A stretch of 53,316 bases of DNA, taken from positions 1-53,316 of the IMG/VR virus record IMGVR_UViG_3300022752_004390, one strand, 5' to 3'. The notes beneath the pieces are model-generated. The model saw only the letters and a program-made list of their open reading frames with translations. It searched no databases and had not been told where the DNA came from. The translations under genes were made by a program, and so were the position numbers. Of this stretch, positions 8,054 through 17,442 are shown piece by piece; the first letter of the stretch is position 1; each line of letters begins with the position of its first letter. The stretch is from a virus.

Positions 8054-8901
8054 AAAATATAATTTTTATTTCAGATTACAGTTTGTCGCATTCCGCTGGA
8101 GGCGCACAAAGAAGTAATGATATAATTATTCAAAAAGGCAGAGAATTAGGATACTCTATATTAGAAGCAAATTTTAATTTTAATTTTAATACCGAAGATT
8201 TTAATCAATACGATATACTTATCTCATCTAATCTAGAAGCGATATACAAGCTAAATCCTAATATAATAGATAAAATAGCTTCTCATAAATATCATGTCAG
8301 ACTTGAACACGATTCAAATAGATACTTAAAACAAGATGATAGAGAAAAACTTTTTAGATCATGTAAAAAAACTGTATTTTTAACAAATTTTCATCATCAA
8401 TTATTTATTAATAATTATGGTGATATTTTTAATAATGTTAAAATAGTAGCAGACCCAATAGATACAGATATATTTTATAATCAAAATCAAGAAAGAGAAG
8501 ACAAAATTTTGTACGTTGGATTTATGCATGAACTAAAAGGTACATTATCATTTTTTGAATTTGCTATGGATAATCCTCAATTACGATTCGTTGTTGCAGG
8601 ATGGGGAACAAAAGTTTTTGATTTCTTAGCTAGAAATACTCCAAATGTAGAATACTTAGGGACAATTGTCCATGAGGATATGCCAAAACTTTTTAATAAA
8701 TATGAAACACTTTTTTATAGTCCAATTATACCAGAACCATTCTGTAGATCAGTTGCAGAAGGTACATTATGTGGAATAAAATTAATGTCATCTAGCTCAA
8801 ATATTATAGGATGCATGCATGAATTTCGAGAATTAGGTAAAGAAAAATTTATTGAAAATTGTAAAAATGCACCAGAAATTTTTTGGAAATCAATTATATG
8901 A
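8050..8901 (+). CDS. GT4-like glycosyltransferase
   Basis: A 283-residue GT-B protein. It begins with a GT4-like loop SAGGAQRSND after the first strand, has ILYVGFMHELKGT near residue 155 and FYSPIIPEPFCRSVAEGTLC near residue 220, where PEPF-R-VAEG matches the E-x7-E region that holds the donor diphosphate. It sits in the cassette with ATGA overlaps at both ends, so translation is probably coupled to its neighbours. Confidence 0.75.
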   Translation: MKNIIFISDYSLSHSAGGAQRSNDIIIQKGRELGYSILEANFNFNFNTEDFNQYDILISSNLEAIYKLNPNIIDKIASHKYHVRLEHDSNRYLKQDDREKLFRSCKKTVFLTNFHHQLFINNYGDIFNNVKIVADPIDTDIFYNQNQEREDKILYVGFMHELKGTLSFFEFAMDNPQLRFVVAGWGTKVFDFLARNTPNVEYLGTIVHEDMPKLFNKYETLFYSPIIPEPFCRSVAEGTLCGIKLMSSSSNIIGCMHEFRELGKEKFIENCKNAPEIFWKSII

Positions 8902-9692
8902 TTTATGATTGTTTTAATTTTTTGAACGAAGCTCATATTTTAGAAATTAGGATAGAAGAATTAAAATCCGTAGTTGATAAATTCGTAATTTGTGAATCGG
9001 ATATAACTGTATCCAATGTTATAAAACCTTTTTTTCTAGAGCAATCAGAAATTTATAATAAATATAAAGATAGAATCATATACCATAAATTAGAAATCGG
9101 TCAACAAATCTTGTCGTCTCAATTCAATGATCACAACAATGAATACAGACATACGTTAATGTATAATCAAAGAGATGCAATTATGAAAAGTTTATCTAAT
9201 TGCAACGATGAAGACATTATAATGTTTTCAGATTTAGATGAAATACCTACCGCGAAAGCAGTTAAACAATTAAATAATTTGCCATGCATTCTAAACTTAA
9301 GAGGCTTTTATTGGTATTTAAATACCCCAATATTCTCCCCAGTAAATCATTACTGGTTCCCATCAGTAATATGTGATTTTTATAAAAATATTAAAAATAA
9401 ATCATTTAATGAATTAAGAGAATCAAAATATAGTTTTAGACAAGTTCCAGAAGCAGGATGGCATTTTTCTCATTTAGGAGACGAAAATCAAATAGCATAT
9501 AAAATGCTAGCAAGCTCTCATAGCGAATATCACGCTCCACATTACACAGGCCCAATAAATATTAAAACAAGAAGAGAAAATTTAATAGATCCTTACGACA
9601 GAGGTGGATTTATCATTAATAAAGATGAGTCTATTATATTACCAGAATATGTATTAAATAATAGACAAAAATTTAATTATCTGTTAAAATAA
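8898..9692 (+). CDS. GT17-like N-acetylglucosaminyltransferase
   Basis: A 264-residue protein resembling family GT17 (beta-1,4-mannosyl-glycoprotein beta-1,4-GlcNAc transferases). Visible marks are the start MIYDCFNFLNEAHILEIRI, then VVDKFVICESD, a central MFSDLDEIP with the DxD metal motif, LNLRGFYWYLN, and the conserved GWHFSHLGDENQI segment. The true substrate in a phage setting is unknown. Start: ATG 8898, which overlaps the previous TGA as ATGA; an upstream TTG is less likely. Confidence 0.75.
   Translation: MIYDCFNFLNEAHILEIRIEELKSVVDKFVICESDITVSNVIKPFFLEQSEIYNKYKDRIIYHKLEIGQQILSSQFNDHNNEYRHTLMYNQRDAIMKSLSNCNDEDIIMFSDLDEIPTAKAVKQLNNLPCILNLRGFYWYLNTPIFSPVNHYWFPSVICDFYKNIKNKSFNELRESKYSFRQVPEAGWHFSHLGDENQIAYKMLASSHSEYHAPHYTGPINIKTRRENLIDPYDRGGFIINKDESIILPEYVLNNRQKFNYLLK
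9662..9690 (+). promoter_or_regulatory. leaderless-type promoter before the radical SAM gene
   Basis: TAGACA (9662-9667), 17 bases, TAAAAT (9685-9690), then six bases to ATG 9697. It lies inside the end of the preceding gene. Spacing matches the other leaderless-type promoters in this window; the boxes are weaker. Confidence 0.45.
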
Positions 9693-9696
9693 CTAT

Positions 9697-10794
9697 ATGG
9701 AAAATAAACATAAAGATTTAACCCAAAAATATAGCACTTGGGGCGATAAACTATTACAGCATACAGATGTTCTATATTCTATTCAAAAAGAGAAAGTTTT
9801 CAAACCAATAACAATTCAATTAGCCCCAATTGAAGCTTGTTCTAGCGGCTGTCCATTTTGTTCTGTTGCAGAAAGACCACTTAAAACATACATGCCATTT
9901 GAAAAGATTAAACAAACTCTTAAAGATTTTAAAACTCTTGGAGCTAAAAGTGTTGAGATTACTGGAGGTGGCGAGCCATTAATTTATAGAGACAAAGATA
10001 CTGGAGACGACATTAACTCTATTATAGAATATGCAAATAGCATAGGATACGATATTGGAATAATTACAAATACATTAAAGCTGAATAAGATTAAAAAAGA
10101 AAATTTTGATAAAATAGAATGGATAAGGATTAGTTTAATTAAATTAGACGAAGGATATAATCCAGAAGATTATGATTTCTGCGGTTTTCCAGCCGAAAAA
10201 ATGGGATTATCATATATCATATATGAAGGAGAAGAGGGAACTGGGACTAGATTAGGAAAAAAATACGAACCAACTAGTGCAGAAACAATAAGAAGAATAG
10301 CAAAAGTCTTAGAGCTTAACCCAACTTTAAAGTTTGTAAGAATTGCTGGAAACTGCTTAGTCAAGGGGAATAATGCAAGCATAAGAAATAAATTTAAAGA
10401 TACAATTGATGAAGTAGATAAGTTTAATAAAATCTTTATTAAAGATATTGGATATGATGATTCTCCATTTAATGACGGATGTTACGTTGGAATGATTCGT
10501 CCTTATATAGCTCCAGATCCACATGGAAAAAATCAATACTACGTCTACATTTGTACTAGTCATGTTTTAAATAAAAGAAATTATGATTTGGATTACTCGC
10601 TTTGCAAAGTAGAAGATATTCTTGATACTTGGAATAATATAAATCAAAAATTTAAAGACGGATCTTATCCTTACGAAGTAAAGGGTAATAAAGGAGAAAA
10701 TTGGGAAAATACATGCAAATACTGTTATTATAAATTTAATAATAAATTACTTCATACAGTATGTCAAGAGATGCCAAATAAAAATTTTCCATGA
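9697..10794 (+). CDS. radical SAM enzyme with C-terminal cysteine cluster
   Basis: A 365-residue protein with the radical SAM signature CSSGCPFC (CxxxCxxC), which binds the 4Fe-4S cluster that cleaves S-adenosylmethionine. ITGGGEPLIY follows at the expected GGE position. The C-terminus has CKYCYYKF and a final HTVC, suggesting an auxiliary iron-sulfur site as in SPASM/twitch enzymes. It lies in the middle of the glycan cassette and overlaps the methyltransferase-like gene by ATGA, so a sugar or lipid-carrier modification is plausible. The substrate cannot be read from sequence. Confidence 0.8.
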   Translation: MENKHKDLTQKYSTWGDKLLQHTDVLYSIQKEKVFKPITIQLAPIEACSSGCPFCSVAERPLKTYMPFEKIKQTLKDFKTLGAKSVEITGGGEPLIYRDKDTGDDINSIIEYANSIGYDIGIITNTLKLNKIKKENFDKIEWIRISLIKLDEGYNPEDYDFCGFPAEKMGLSYIIYEGEEGTGTRLGKKYEPTSAETIRRIAKVLELNPTLKFVRIAGNCLVKGNNASIRNKFKDTIDEVDKFNKIFIKDIGYDDSPFNDGCYVGMIRPYIAPDPHGKNQYYVYICTSHVLNKRNYDLDYSLCKVEDILDTWNNINQKFKDGSYPYEVKGNKGENWENTCKYCYYKFNNKLLHTVCQEMPNKNFP

Positions 10795-11399
10795 AATTTG
10801 AAAAAGAATACTATACTACAAATAATTACAAAGATTACTTGTTAAGAAAAGGACGTTATCAAAAATTAGCTAAAGAAATTGATGAATTCTTATATACTCT
10901 AGGTTTTAATTTCAAAAATAAATCAGTATTGGATTATGGATGTGCGGTAGGCTTTTTAATGGAAGGATTAAAAGAAATTGGTTATAAAAAAATTAAAGGT
11001 ATAGAAATATCTGAATGGGCAAAATCAATAGTTAAAAGCAAAAAACTCACAATTTTAAATTCAAATAAAATTCCACATCAAGATTTAGTGTTTTTTCTTG
11101 ATGTTTTAGAGCATATACAAGAATCAGAAGTAAATAAAATTTTAAAAAATATAAATACAGATTTTATATTAGTAAGAATTCCAGTATGCAAAAAAGATAA
11201 TGGAAATTTTTATTTAGAAATATCTGAAAAAGATTCAACTCATATAAATAGAAAAACCAAAAAAACTTGGGTTAATGTTTTTAATAGCAACGGATTTGAT
11301 TTAGTTTCTTTTATTAATTTGAATATAATCTATAATAGCGAGGGCGTATTTTGTGCTTTATTTAAAAATAAAAAAATTAGTCTATTAGATATTGTATGA
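10791..11399 (+). CDS. SAM-dependent methyltransferase
   Basis: A 202-residue class I methyltransferase. VLDYGCAVGFLMEGL (motif I, with a GCAVG glycine loop), IKGIEISEWA (acidic residue for the ribose) and VFFLDVLEHI (motif IV-like) are as in the Methyltransf_11/23 families. Its position between a radical SAM enzyme and a glycosyltransferase points to methylation of a sugar or glycan end, as inference. It overlaps both neighbours by four bases. Confidence 0.75.
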   Translation: MKFEKEYYTTNNYKDYLLRKGRYQKLAKEIDEFLYTLGFNFKNKSVLDYGCAVGFLMEGLKEIGYKKIKGIEISEWAKSIVKSKKLTILNSNKIPHQDLVFFLDVLEHIQESEVNKILKNINTDFILVRIPVCKKDNGNFYLEISEKDSTHINRKTKKTWVNVFNSNGFDLVSFINLNIIYNSEGVFCALFKNKKISLLDIV

Positions 11400-12127
11400 T
11401 AAAAATAATCTCTTGCTTCTGGAATGCCTCTAGATATATCGAAGGATGTATAAATTCAGTAAAAAATCAATCTCTTATAGATTTTAAAATGTATCTAATA
11501 GATGATGTTTCCACGGATGATACTATAGAAAAAATAAAATCATTAATAGACAATGATAAAAGGTTTGAGCTTATAGAGAATAAAGAGAAAAAATTTAAAT
11601 TAAAAAATATAGATGAATTAATTAGAGATGAGAATAAAATTAATAATGAAGACATTATAATTGAATTAGATGGAGACGATTCACTTGCCCACTATGATGT
11701 TTTAAATTTTATAAATAACAAATATAAAAATAACTCAAATCTATGGCTTACCAATGGAAGTTTTATGTATTCAGATGGAAGATATGGATTCTCATCTCCA
11801 GTTAATTACAAAAATATAAGAACCGATTTTTTTACATTTTCACATTTAAGAACTTGGAAAGCTCATTTATGGAAGAAAATTAAAAAAGAATCTTTTTTAG
11901 ATGAAAATAATGAATATTTCAAATCTGCAGCAGACGTAGCGTATTCTTTTCCTATGATTGAAATCGCAGGAAGTGATCACTATGAATTTATACCAAATAT
12001 ATTATTAATTTATAATGACGAGAATATCTATGCTGACAATAAACCTCATAGTGCAGCTGGAGGAATATCAGAACAAAGCAAGACTGCGAATTATATTAGA
12101 TTAAAAAAATCTTATAAACCTTCATAA
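11396..12127 (+). CDS. GT2-like glycosyltransferase
   Basis: A 243-residue GT-A enzyme: IISCFWNASRYIEGCINSVK is the classical GT2 start, YLIDDVSTDDT follows, and IELDGDDSLAH near residue 93 is the DxD metal site. No transmembrane segment is visible, so it is a soluble transferase of the cassette. ATGA overlap with the methyltransferase upstream; one base separates it from the next gene. Confidence 0.85.
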   Translation: MIKIISCFWNASRYIEGCINSVKNQSLIDFKMYLIDDVSTDDTIEKIKSLIDNDKRFELIENKEKKFKLKNIDELIRDENKINNEDIIIELDGDDSLAHYDVLNFINNKYKNNSNLWLTNGSFMYSDGRYGFSSPVNYKNIRTDFFTFSHLRTWKAHLWKKIKKESFLDENNEYFKSAADVAYSFPMIEIAGSDHYEFIPNILLIYNDENIYADNKPHSAAGGISEQSKTANYIRLKKSYKPS

Positions 12128-12128
12128 T

Positions 12129-13115
12129 ATGAAGATAAAATTTTATTTTCCAAGATGGATTTTTCCCAATAACCTAGGAGATAGCTTAGTTTGTACATTT
12201 GTTCCTAAAATTTTAAAAAAAATTTATCCAAATTCAGAATTAGAAATAATTACTTATGGCTTTTTGATTGATCTATTCAAATTGGATAAGAACGTAGATA
12301 TAGTTAGAGAACCAAATAAACAAGAACTATATTTAAATTTTCAACAATATGCATTTTCAGACGAACAACAAGAAGACATTAAAGTAATATACCCAGACTG
12401 GCATCCAAAGGTATTTTCTTTTTGGAAAGATAATTATAAGATGCTAGAAGATCATTCCACCGCAAATATTATAACAGTAAATTATCTTCTACAATTAAAA
12501 TTAGAACATTTATTATTTGATAAAGATATTAATTTTTTAGGATCTTTAAATATTGAAAGTAATCGCAATACTACAGAATTCATTAATATAGGCATAGTTC
12601 CTACCACTAAACTTTCTGGCAAAACCAATCCTCACCCAAGTTGCGATGGAAAAGGTTTTAGATTTAATGGCACAAAAGGATTGGAGTCTTGGAAAGAACT
12701 TATATCTACGATGAAAAACTTAAATAATAAAATAAAAATATTTGAATTCTCTAAAGAAAATTTTGGTCTTGGAGATTATCATTTTGAAGATAATGGTGAC
12801 ATTTTTACTTTAATTAAAAATGTTGATTTTATGGATTTTGGAATTATGAGCGATGGTGGTATTCATCACGCTTTCAATATAAGAAATAAACCAGTAGTGT
12901 TGTTTCAAGCGTGTTTAATTAATAAAGTAGAATTCTTTAAATTGGGCAATGCATTCTTTCCAGAGCACTTGCATTTAGAATGCAGAAAACATTGTCCTTC
13001 ATATTTTCTTCAAACTTTTGGTGGAGAAAATAAATCTTTATCATGCAAAAGAGAATGCGAAAATTTATCGCCAAAATTGCTTGGAGAATATATAATACAT
13101 AACGTTATAAAATGA
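12129..13115 (+). CDS. GT9-like (heptosyltransferase-type) glycosyltransferase
   Basis: A 328-residue protein with the GT9 layout: NNLGDSLVCTFVPKILKKIY near the N-terminus matches the GDxL-xxPxLxxLKxxxP pattern of ADP-heptose:LPS transferases, and FGIMSDGGIHHAFNIRNKPV near residue 238 matches the donor-binding S-DG--H-A segment. It has a C-terminal cysteine-rich stretch (CRKHCPSYF, later CKREC) unusual for GT9. It probably uses an NDP-sugar; the acceptor is unknown. Confidence 0.7.
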   Translation: MKIKFYFPRWIFPNNLGDSLVCTFVPKILKKIYPNSELEIITYGFLIDLFKLDKNVDIVREPNKQELYLNFQQYAFSDEQQEDIKVIYPDWHPKVFSFWKDNYKMLEDHSTANIITVNYLLQLKLEHLLFDKDINFLGSLNIESNRNTTEFINIGIVPTTKLSGKTNPHPSCDGKGFRFNGTKGLESWKELISTMKNLNNKIKIFEFSKENFGLGDYHFEDNGDIFTLIKNVDFMDFGIMSDGGIHHAFNIRNKPVVLFQACLINKVEFFKLGNAFFPEHLHLECRKHCPSYFLQTFGGENKSLSCKRECENLSPKLLGEYIIHNVIK

Positions 13116-13810
13116 AAAATGCAATATTCAGTTTAGTTTTAGGTAATCCAGAAAAATATAAATACAGTTTAAATACCATAGCTAACTATGCTAAAAAATA
13201 TCAAACGCCATACTTTGTATGCAACCAACAAAAAATACTATTTATAAATCATTATTTTGAAAAATTTCAATGTTTAGGATTGCTTAATGAATACGACAGG
13301 GTTTTATGTTTAGATGGAGATATATTAATAACTCCACATGCAAGAAATATATTTGATGTATATAATGACACAGATTATTTTTATGCATTTAATGAAAATG
13401 ACGAAGTAGAGCATATGAATAGAGATTCATGGATTGATACTTATTCTCCAGATTTTGACTGGCCAATTTATAATAATAGAAAAATGTATTTTAATTCTGG
13501 ATGCGTAATTTATTCCAAAAAGCATAAAGATATTTTTAAAACTATTCAAGAAATTCCCTTCACGCAAAAATGTTTTAGTATTGATGGAGGAGAACAAACG
13601 GCGTTAAACTATGCGATAGCAAAAAATAAAACTCCATTCAAATCACTAGATCATTGTTTTAACAGAATGGATCTTGGGCAGTATGATTTTAAAAATGATA
13701 GATATCAAGCCGATTTTATACATTATGCAGGACCATGCAAATATGGTAATGGAAATAAAAACGAAACAATAATTCAAGATTTTGAAAATTTATATGGAAA
13801 AATCAATTAA
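13112..13810 (+). CDS. GT8-like glycosyltransferase
   Basis: A 232-residue GT-A protein with VLCLDGDILITPHARNIFDV (the DxD motif and following helix typical of GT8 and related galactosyltransferases) and MYFNSGCVIYSKKH (the FNSGV-like motif). A late HYAG sequence near residue 210 fits the final metal-binding His region. Overlaps the upstream gene by four bases; the next gene starts inside its last 17 bases. Confidence 0.7.
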   Translation: MKNAIFSLVLGNPEKYKYSLNTIANYAKKYQTPYFVCNQQKILFINHYFEKFQCLGLLNEYDRVLCLDGDILITPHARNIFDVYNDTDYFYAFNENDEVEHMNRDSWIDTYSPDFDWPIYNNRKMYFNSGCVIYSKKHKDIFKTIQEIPFTQKCFSIDGGEQTALNYAIAKNKTPFKSLDHCFNRMDLGQYDFKNDRYQADFIHYAGPCKYGNGNKNETIIQDFENLYGKIN

Positions 13811-14516
13811 AATATTATCTTTAGTAATAAATTACGGCACAAATCAATCGAATTTTTGTCAGAATTTAATTGATTCTTTAATAAATATTGAATACGCAAA
13901 CGATATCATAGTATTCAGTAGTTCTAAAAATAATTTAAATAATTGCAACGAAATTATTTCTCAAAATTACAATGGATTTGATTTTGGAATAAATGCAATA
14001 GATTACTTAAAAAATAATAAATTAGATCAATATACCCATATTCTTGTAACAGAAAATGATTTACTTTTTAAAAATGATAATTTTAAAACTTTCTTTAATC
14101 ACGAACATAAATTAAATCAAAATGAAGCTATAGGTTTTTTAAGGTATGAATTTTTAAATGGGCAAAGATATTTGATTGACGGAAACTATGGCATAAATAA
14201 ACTTTCTTTTACTAGTCCGACAAAAGAAATACTAGAAATTAATGAATCTTATTTTACCCCAATTAATTGTCATCAAGGATGTTTTTTTCTACGCAAAGAT
14301 CAATTGCAAGAAGTTTTAGGTAAAATTAATATAGGTATAGAATTAGAAGAAAAAGTTTCTAAAGTATATTTTGCAAACCAATTTCCTGGAAGTGATATTG
14401 GAATAAAAAGAAAAATACCCATAAAAGAAATAGAAAATATATTAATACATCATCAACCTAATAAATATGTCAATATATACAAAGACTTGCCTAATATACA
14501 TGAGTTAAATAATTAA
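13794..14516 (+). CDS. putative GT-A type glycosyltransferase, family unclear
   Basis: A 240-residue protein. THILVTENDLLFKN near residue 85 is a possible acidic metal motif and NCHQGCFFLRKDQL further on resembles acceptor-loop regions of GT-A enzymes. No closer family is recognised. It is placed among glycosyltransferases by context. ATG 13794 is chosen over an upstream TTG that would lengthen the overlap. Confidence 0.5.
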   Translation: MEKSIKILSLVINYGTNQSNFCQNLIDSLINIEYANDIIVFSSSKNNLNNCNEIISQNYNGFDFGINAIDYLKNNKLDQYTHILVTENDLLFKNDNFKTFFNHEHKLNQNEAIGFLRYEFLNGQRYLIDGNYGINKLSFTSPTKEILEINESYFTPINCHQGCFFLRKDQLQEVLGKINIGIELEEKVSKVYFANQFPGSDIGIKRKIPIKEIENILIHHQPNKYVNIYKDLPNIHELNN

Positions 14517-14518
14517 AT

Positions 14519-15223
14519 ATGAATTCTTATGCAATTATAATGATTGGTTATAAATCTGTTGATAATATTATAAACAGAATAAATGAAGCTTATACAGATG
14601 GATCTCCAAATGAATTCATCTTAATAATAAATTACTACTCAGAAGAAAGTTATAAAATATTAGAATATGCAAAGAATGAACCAAGGATAACGCGATATAT
14701 ATATTGTAGTCAAAATATTGGATTCGCTAAAGCTATAAATTTAGGAGCAAGTATATCTAAATCCGATAATTTAATTATTGCTAATGATGATTGCGCTACT
14801 AATTCTCACACACACAAAAACCTTTCTCAAGCATTAAATGAAAAAGAAGAGAATGGAATCTCATGCGTAGAAATTGGAGGTAAGCATGGCGATATAATTC
14901 CTATTCCAAAAGGTTTTTTACTAGCGATAAAGAGATCTATAATATTAAAAATAGGTGGATATATTTATGATGAATGCGCATCACCTTTGGGTTGCGAAAC
15001 AGAACTAACATATAGGGCAAAAAATTATGGTTATGATTTAATATTAGCAAATAATTGTCACCATCAACATGTCCATGATATATCTAATCACCCGCAAACA
15101 ATGATCAACTATCTTGGGGTAGAAATGTCTCCGCAAGGCGAAAAAGCTTTTCAATTTGATACGGAAAGAATGTTAAATGAAAAAATAAATAAATGGAAGG
15201 AATTGATAAAAAATGAAAATTAA
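14519..15223 (+). CDS. GT2-like glycosyltransferase
   Basis: A 234-residue GT-A protein: YAIIMIGYKSVDNIINRI opens the nucleotide-binding domain, NIGFAKAINLGASISK is the usual N-G-A-N/G-G segment, and LIIANDDCATN is the metal-binding motif. FLLAIKRSIILKIGGYIYDE matches the region where GT2 enzymes have a hydrophobic stretch and GGFDE. Related to rhamnosyl-type GT2 transferases in pattern; specificity unknown. Confidence 0.8.
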   Translation: MNSYAIIMIGYKSVDNIINRINEAYTDGSPNEFILIINYYSEESYKILEYAKNEPRITRYIYCSQNIGFAKAINLGASISKSDNLIIANDDCATNSHTHKNLSQALNEKEENGISCVEIGGKHGDIIPIPKGFLLAIKRSIILKIGGYIYDECASPLGCETELTYRAKNYGYDLILANNCHHQHVHDISNHPQTMINYLGVEMSPQGEKAFQFDTERMLNEKINKWKELIKNEN

Positions 15224-16040
15224 TTTTTTTGATAAAAATACAGGTAAAGATAAAAACATAAATATGCATTGGCCACAAGATGTTGTCGAATACATCAAAC
15301 CACCTATGTTAGAGTTCGATGGAATATCTTTATTTACAGACGAAATGTGTTTTCATGAAGTGGTAGATCATGTAAAATCTAAATATAAAATAGCATGGGC
15401 GATGGAAAGTCCAGTTATTAAACCATATGTAGAATCTTATATCCAACAAATTGAGCACAAATTTGATTATATCTATATGTTTAATCCTCCAAAAAATAAT
15501 CCAAAATATAAACAATCTTATTTTGGTGCATGCTGGTTGACTAAAGACAATTGTAAGATTTATGAAAAAAATAAATTATTATCTATAGTTGCTTCTAATA
15601 AAAACTATGCTCCTGGCCATAAATTAAGACACGAAATTATTGCGAAAAAACTACATAAAGATTTAGAACTATGGGGAAGTGGATATAGATGGTTTAGTGA
15701 TAAACCAGAAGACAGAGTCCAACCATTTAAAGATTATATGTATGTAATAGCTATTGAAAATTGCCAATATCCAAATTATTTTACAGATAAAATTATAGAT
15801 TGTTTTGCTACTGGATGTATTCCAATTTATTGGGGAGATCCAAATATGAATCAACATTTTAATAAAAATGGGTTCTATACATGGAACACTATAGAAGATT
15901 TAATTGAAATACTTGGTAAAATTGGTCCAGAAGATTATTATAATAAAATGCCATATATCAAAGAAAATTATGATAAATTTGAAAAATTTGCATCTCCAGA
16001 TAAATGGCTGTACGATAATTGTTTTAAAATATTAAGTTAA
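15213..16040 (+). CDS. GT10 family (alpha-1,3/4-fucosyltransferase-like)
   Basis: A 275-residue protein with the hallmark C-terminal block of GT10 enzymes: VIAIENCQYPNYFTDKIID followed by FATGCIPIYWGDPN, the GDP-fucose binding region. LSIVASNKNYAPGHKLRHEI precedes it, as in bacterial fucosyltransferases. GT10 enzymes use GDP-fucose or related GDP-deoxyhexoses. The cassette encodes GDP-mannose 4,6-dehydratase (18395), which makes the precursor of such sugars, so donor supply and transferase sit together. Overlaps the previous gene by 11 bases. Confidence 0.85.
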   Translation: MKINFFDKNTGKDKNINMHWPQDVVEYIKPPMLEFDGISLFTDEMCFHEVVDHVKSKYKIAWAMESPVIKPYVESYIQQIEHKFDYIYMFNPPKNNPKYKQSYFGACWLTKDNCKIYEKNKLLSIVASNKNYAPGHKLRHEIIAKKLHKDLELWGSGYRWFSDKPEDRVQPFKDYMYVIAIENCQYPNYFTDKIIDCFATGCIPIYWGDPNMNQHFNKNGFYTWNTIEDLIEILGKIGPEDYYNKMPYIKENYDKFEKFASPDKWLYDNCFKILS

Positions 16041-16102
16041 TATTAGAAATTTTTTAATATATAGGATATAATCCTCTACGAAAGAACATAATCTAGAAGA
16101 GT
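16041..16102 (+). promoter_or_regulatory. probable promoter with leader and Shine-Dalgarno-like site
   Basis: The longest gap inside the cassette. TATAAT at 16067-16072 preceded by GG; the -35 region is poor. About 30 bases follow to ATG 16103, with AGAAGAG just before the start. This is one of few places in the window with a conventional leader and purine-rich ribosome site. Confidence 0.4.
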
Positions 16103-16912
16103 ATGAATAATATACTTATATTAGGATCAAGTGGGCAGATAGGTTCTGCTCTTAAGAATTACTTATCAAATAAGTACAATGTAAAAGAATTTGATATAGA
16201 AAGATGTTCAAAAGAAGATTTGCGAAATAGATATGTTTTAGACGAATTGCTAAAAGATACAGATTTTGTATTTTTCTTGGCTTTTGATGTGGGTGGATCT
16301 ACTTATTTAAAAAAATATCAAGATACAAAAAAATTCATGGATAATAATATAAAGCTTATGCTTTATACTTTTGAATCTTTAGAAAAATATAAAACACCAT
16401 TTATATTTGCTTCAAGCCAAATGGCAAATATGAGTTATTCAAATTATGGTATTTTAAAACATATTGGTGAAAAATACACTCAAATGTTGAATGGTATTTT
16501 AGTTAAATTTTGGAATGTTTATGGTTTAGAGATGGACGAGAACAAGTTTCATGTAATTACTGATTTTATTAAAGCCGCTAAATATCAAAAACATATATCA
16601 ATAAAAACATCTGGAGAAGAAGAAAGGCAATTCCTTCATGCAGATGATTGCTCTGCATGTTTAGAGATTTTAATGAATAAATATTCAGAACTCGCAAGAG
16701 ATAAAAATTATCATATTACTAGTTTTGAATGGACTAAAATTATCGATATAGCTAAAATAATAAGCTCAATATCTAATACAACTTATTCAACTGGCGAAGG
16801 ATACGACATTCAATTAAATAAAAAGAATGAAGCAGATCAATATATTTTGAATTTTTGGCAACCTAAAATTACTTTAGAAAATGGAATAAAAGATATATAT
16901 AATCAAATATGA
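16103..16912 (+). CDS. NAD-dependent epimerase/dehydratase (SDR family)
   Basis: A 269-residue extended SDR. ILILGSSGQIGSAL is the dinucleotide loop, FIFASSQMANMSYSNYGILK includes the Ser region and YxxxK catalytic pair, and VKFWNVYGLEMDEN matches the N-YGP segment of sugar epimerases. Somewhat short for the family. It probably modifies a nucleotide sugar made by the enzymes at 17.4-20.5 kb; the exact reaction is not readable. Confidence 0.75.
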   Translation: MNNILILGSSGQIGSALKNYLSNKYNVKEFDIERCSKEDLRNRYVLDELLKDTDFVFFLAFDVGGSTYLKKYQDTKKFMDNNIKLMLYTFESLEKYKTPFIFASSQMANMSYSNYGILKHIGEKYTQMLNGILVKFWNVYGLEMDENKFHVITDFIKAAKYQKHISIKTSGEEERQFLHADDCSACLEILMNKYSELARDKNYHITSFEWTKIIDIAKIISSISNTTYSTGEGYDIQLNKKNEADQYILNFWQPKITLENGIKDIYNQI

Positions 16913-17442
16913 TATATGATATTTATATGGAGAAATGCAATACTCCATCAGACATTAATGAGCATCTACCAGTAATTTATGATTATGTTAAAAAATGTAA
17001 TCATGCAACAGAATTTGGAGTTAGAGATGTAGTTTCCACTTGGGCAATTCTAGCTGCAAAACCAAATAAAATTGTATCTTATGATATATCTTATCATCCT
17101 AATATTTCCTACGCGCAAGAATTAGCAAAAAAAGAAAATATTAATTGGCAGTTTATTCAAGGAGATACTTTAGCTGTAGACATAGAAGAAACAGATTTTT
17201 TATTTATTGATACGTTACATATTTACGAACAACTTAAAAAAGAATTAAATATTCACGCTAAAAAAGTTAAAAAATATATATGCTTTCATGATACAACAAG
17301 TTTTGGAGAAGTTAGCGAATATGGTGGAGTTGGTTTATGGAAAGCTATACAAGAATTTTTAAATGAAAATAAAAATTGGAAACTTTTAGAAAGAAGAACT
17401 AATAACAATGGTTTTACAATCATAGAAAAAACACAAGAATGA
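16909..17442 (+). CDS. class I SAM-dependent methyltransferase-like protein
   Basis: A 177-residue protein resembling Methyltransf_24/cephalosporin hydroxylase-type folds: ATEFGVRDVVSTWAILAA in the motif I position, KIVSYDISYHP for the acidic ribose contact, DFLFIDTLHIYEQLKKEL (the IDG-H-Y-qv pattern) and YICFHDTTSFGE. The glycine loop is less canonical. It could methylate a sugar hydroxyl, inferred from context. Confidence 0.6.
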   Translation: MIYDIYMEKCNTPSDINEHLPVIYDYVKKCNHATEFGVRDVVSTWAILAAKPNKIVSYDISYHPNISYAQELAKKENINWQFIQGDTLAVDIEETDFLFIDTLHIYEQLKKELNIHAKKVKKYICFHDTTSFGEVSEYGGVGLWKAIQEFLNENKNWKLLERRTNNNGFTIIEKTQE

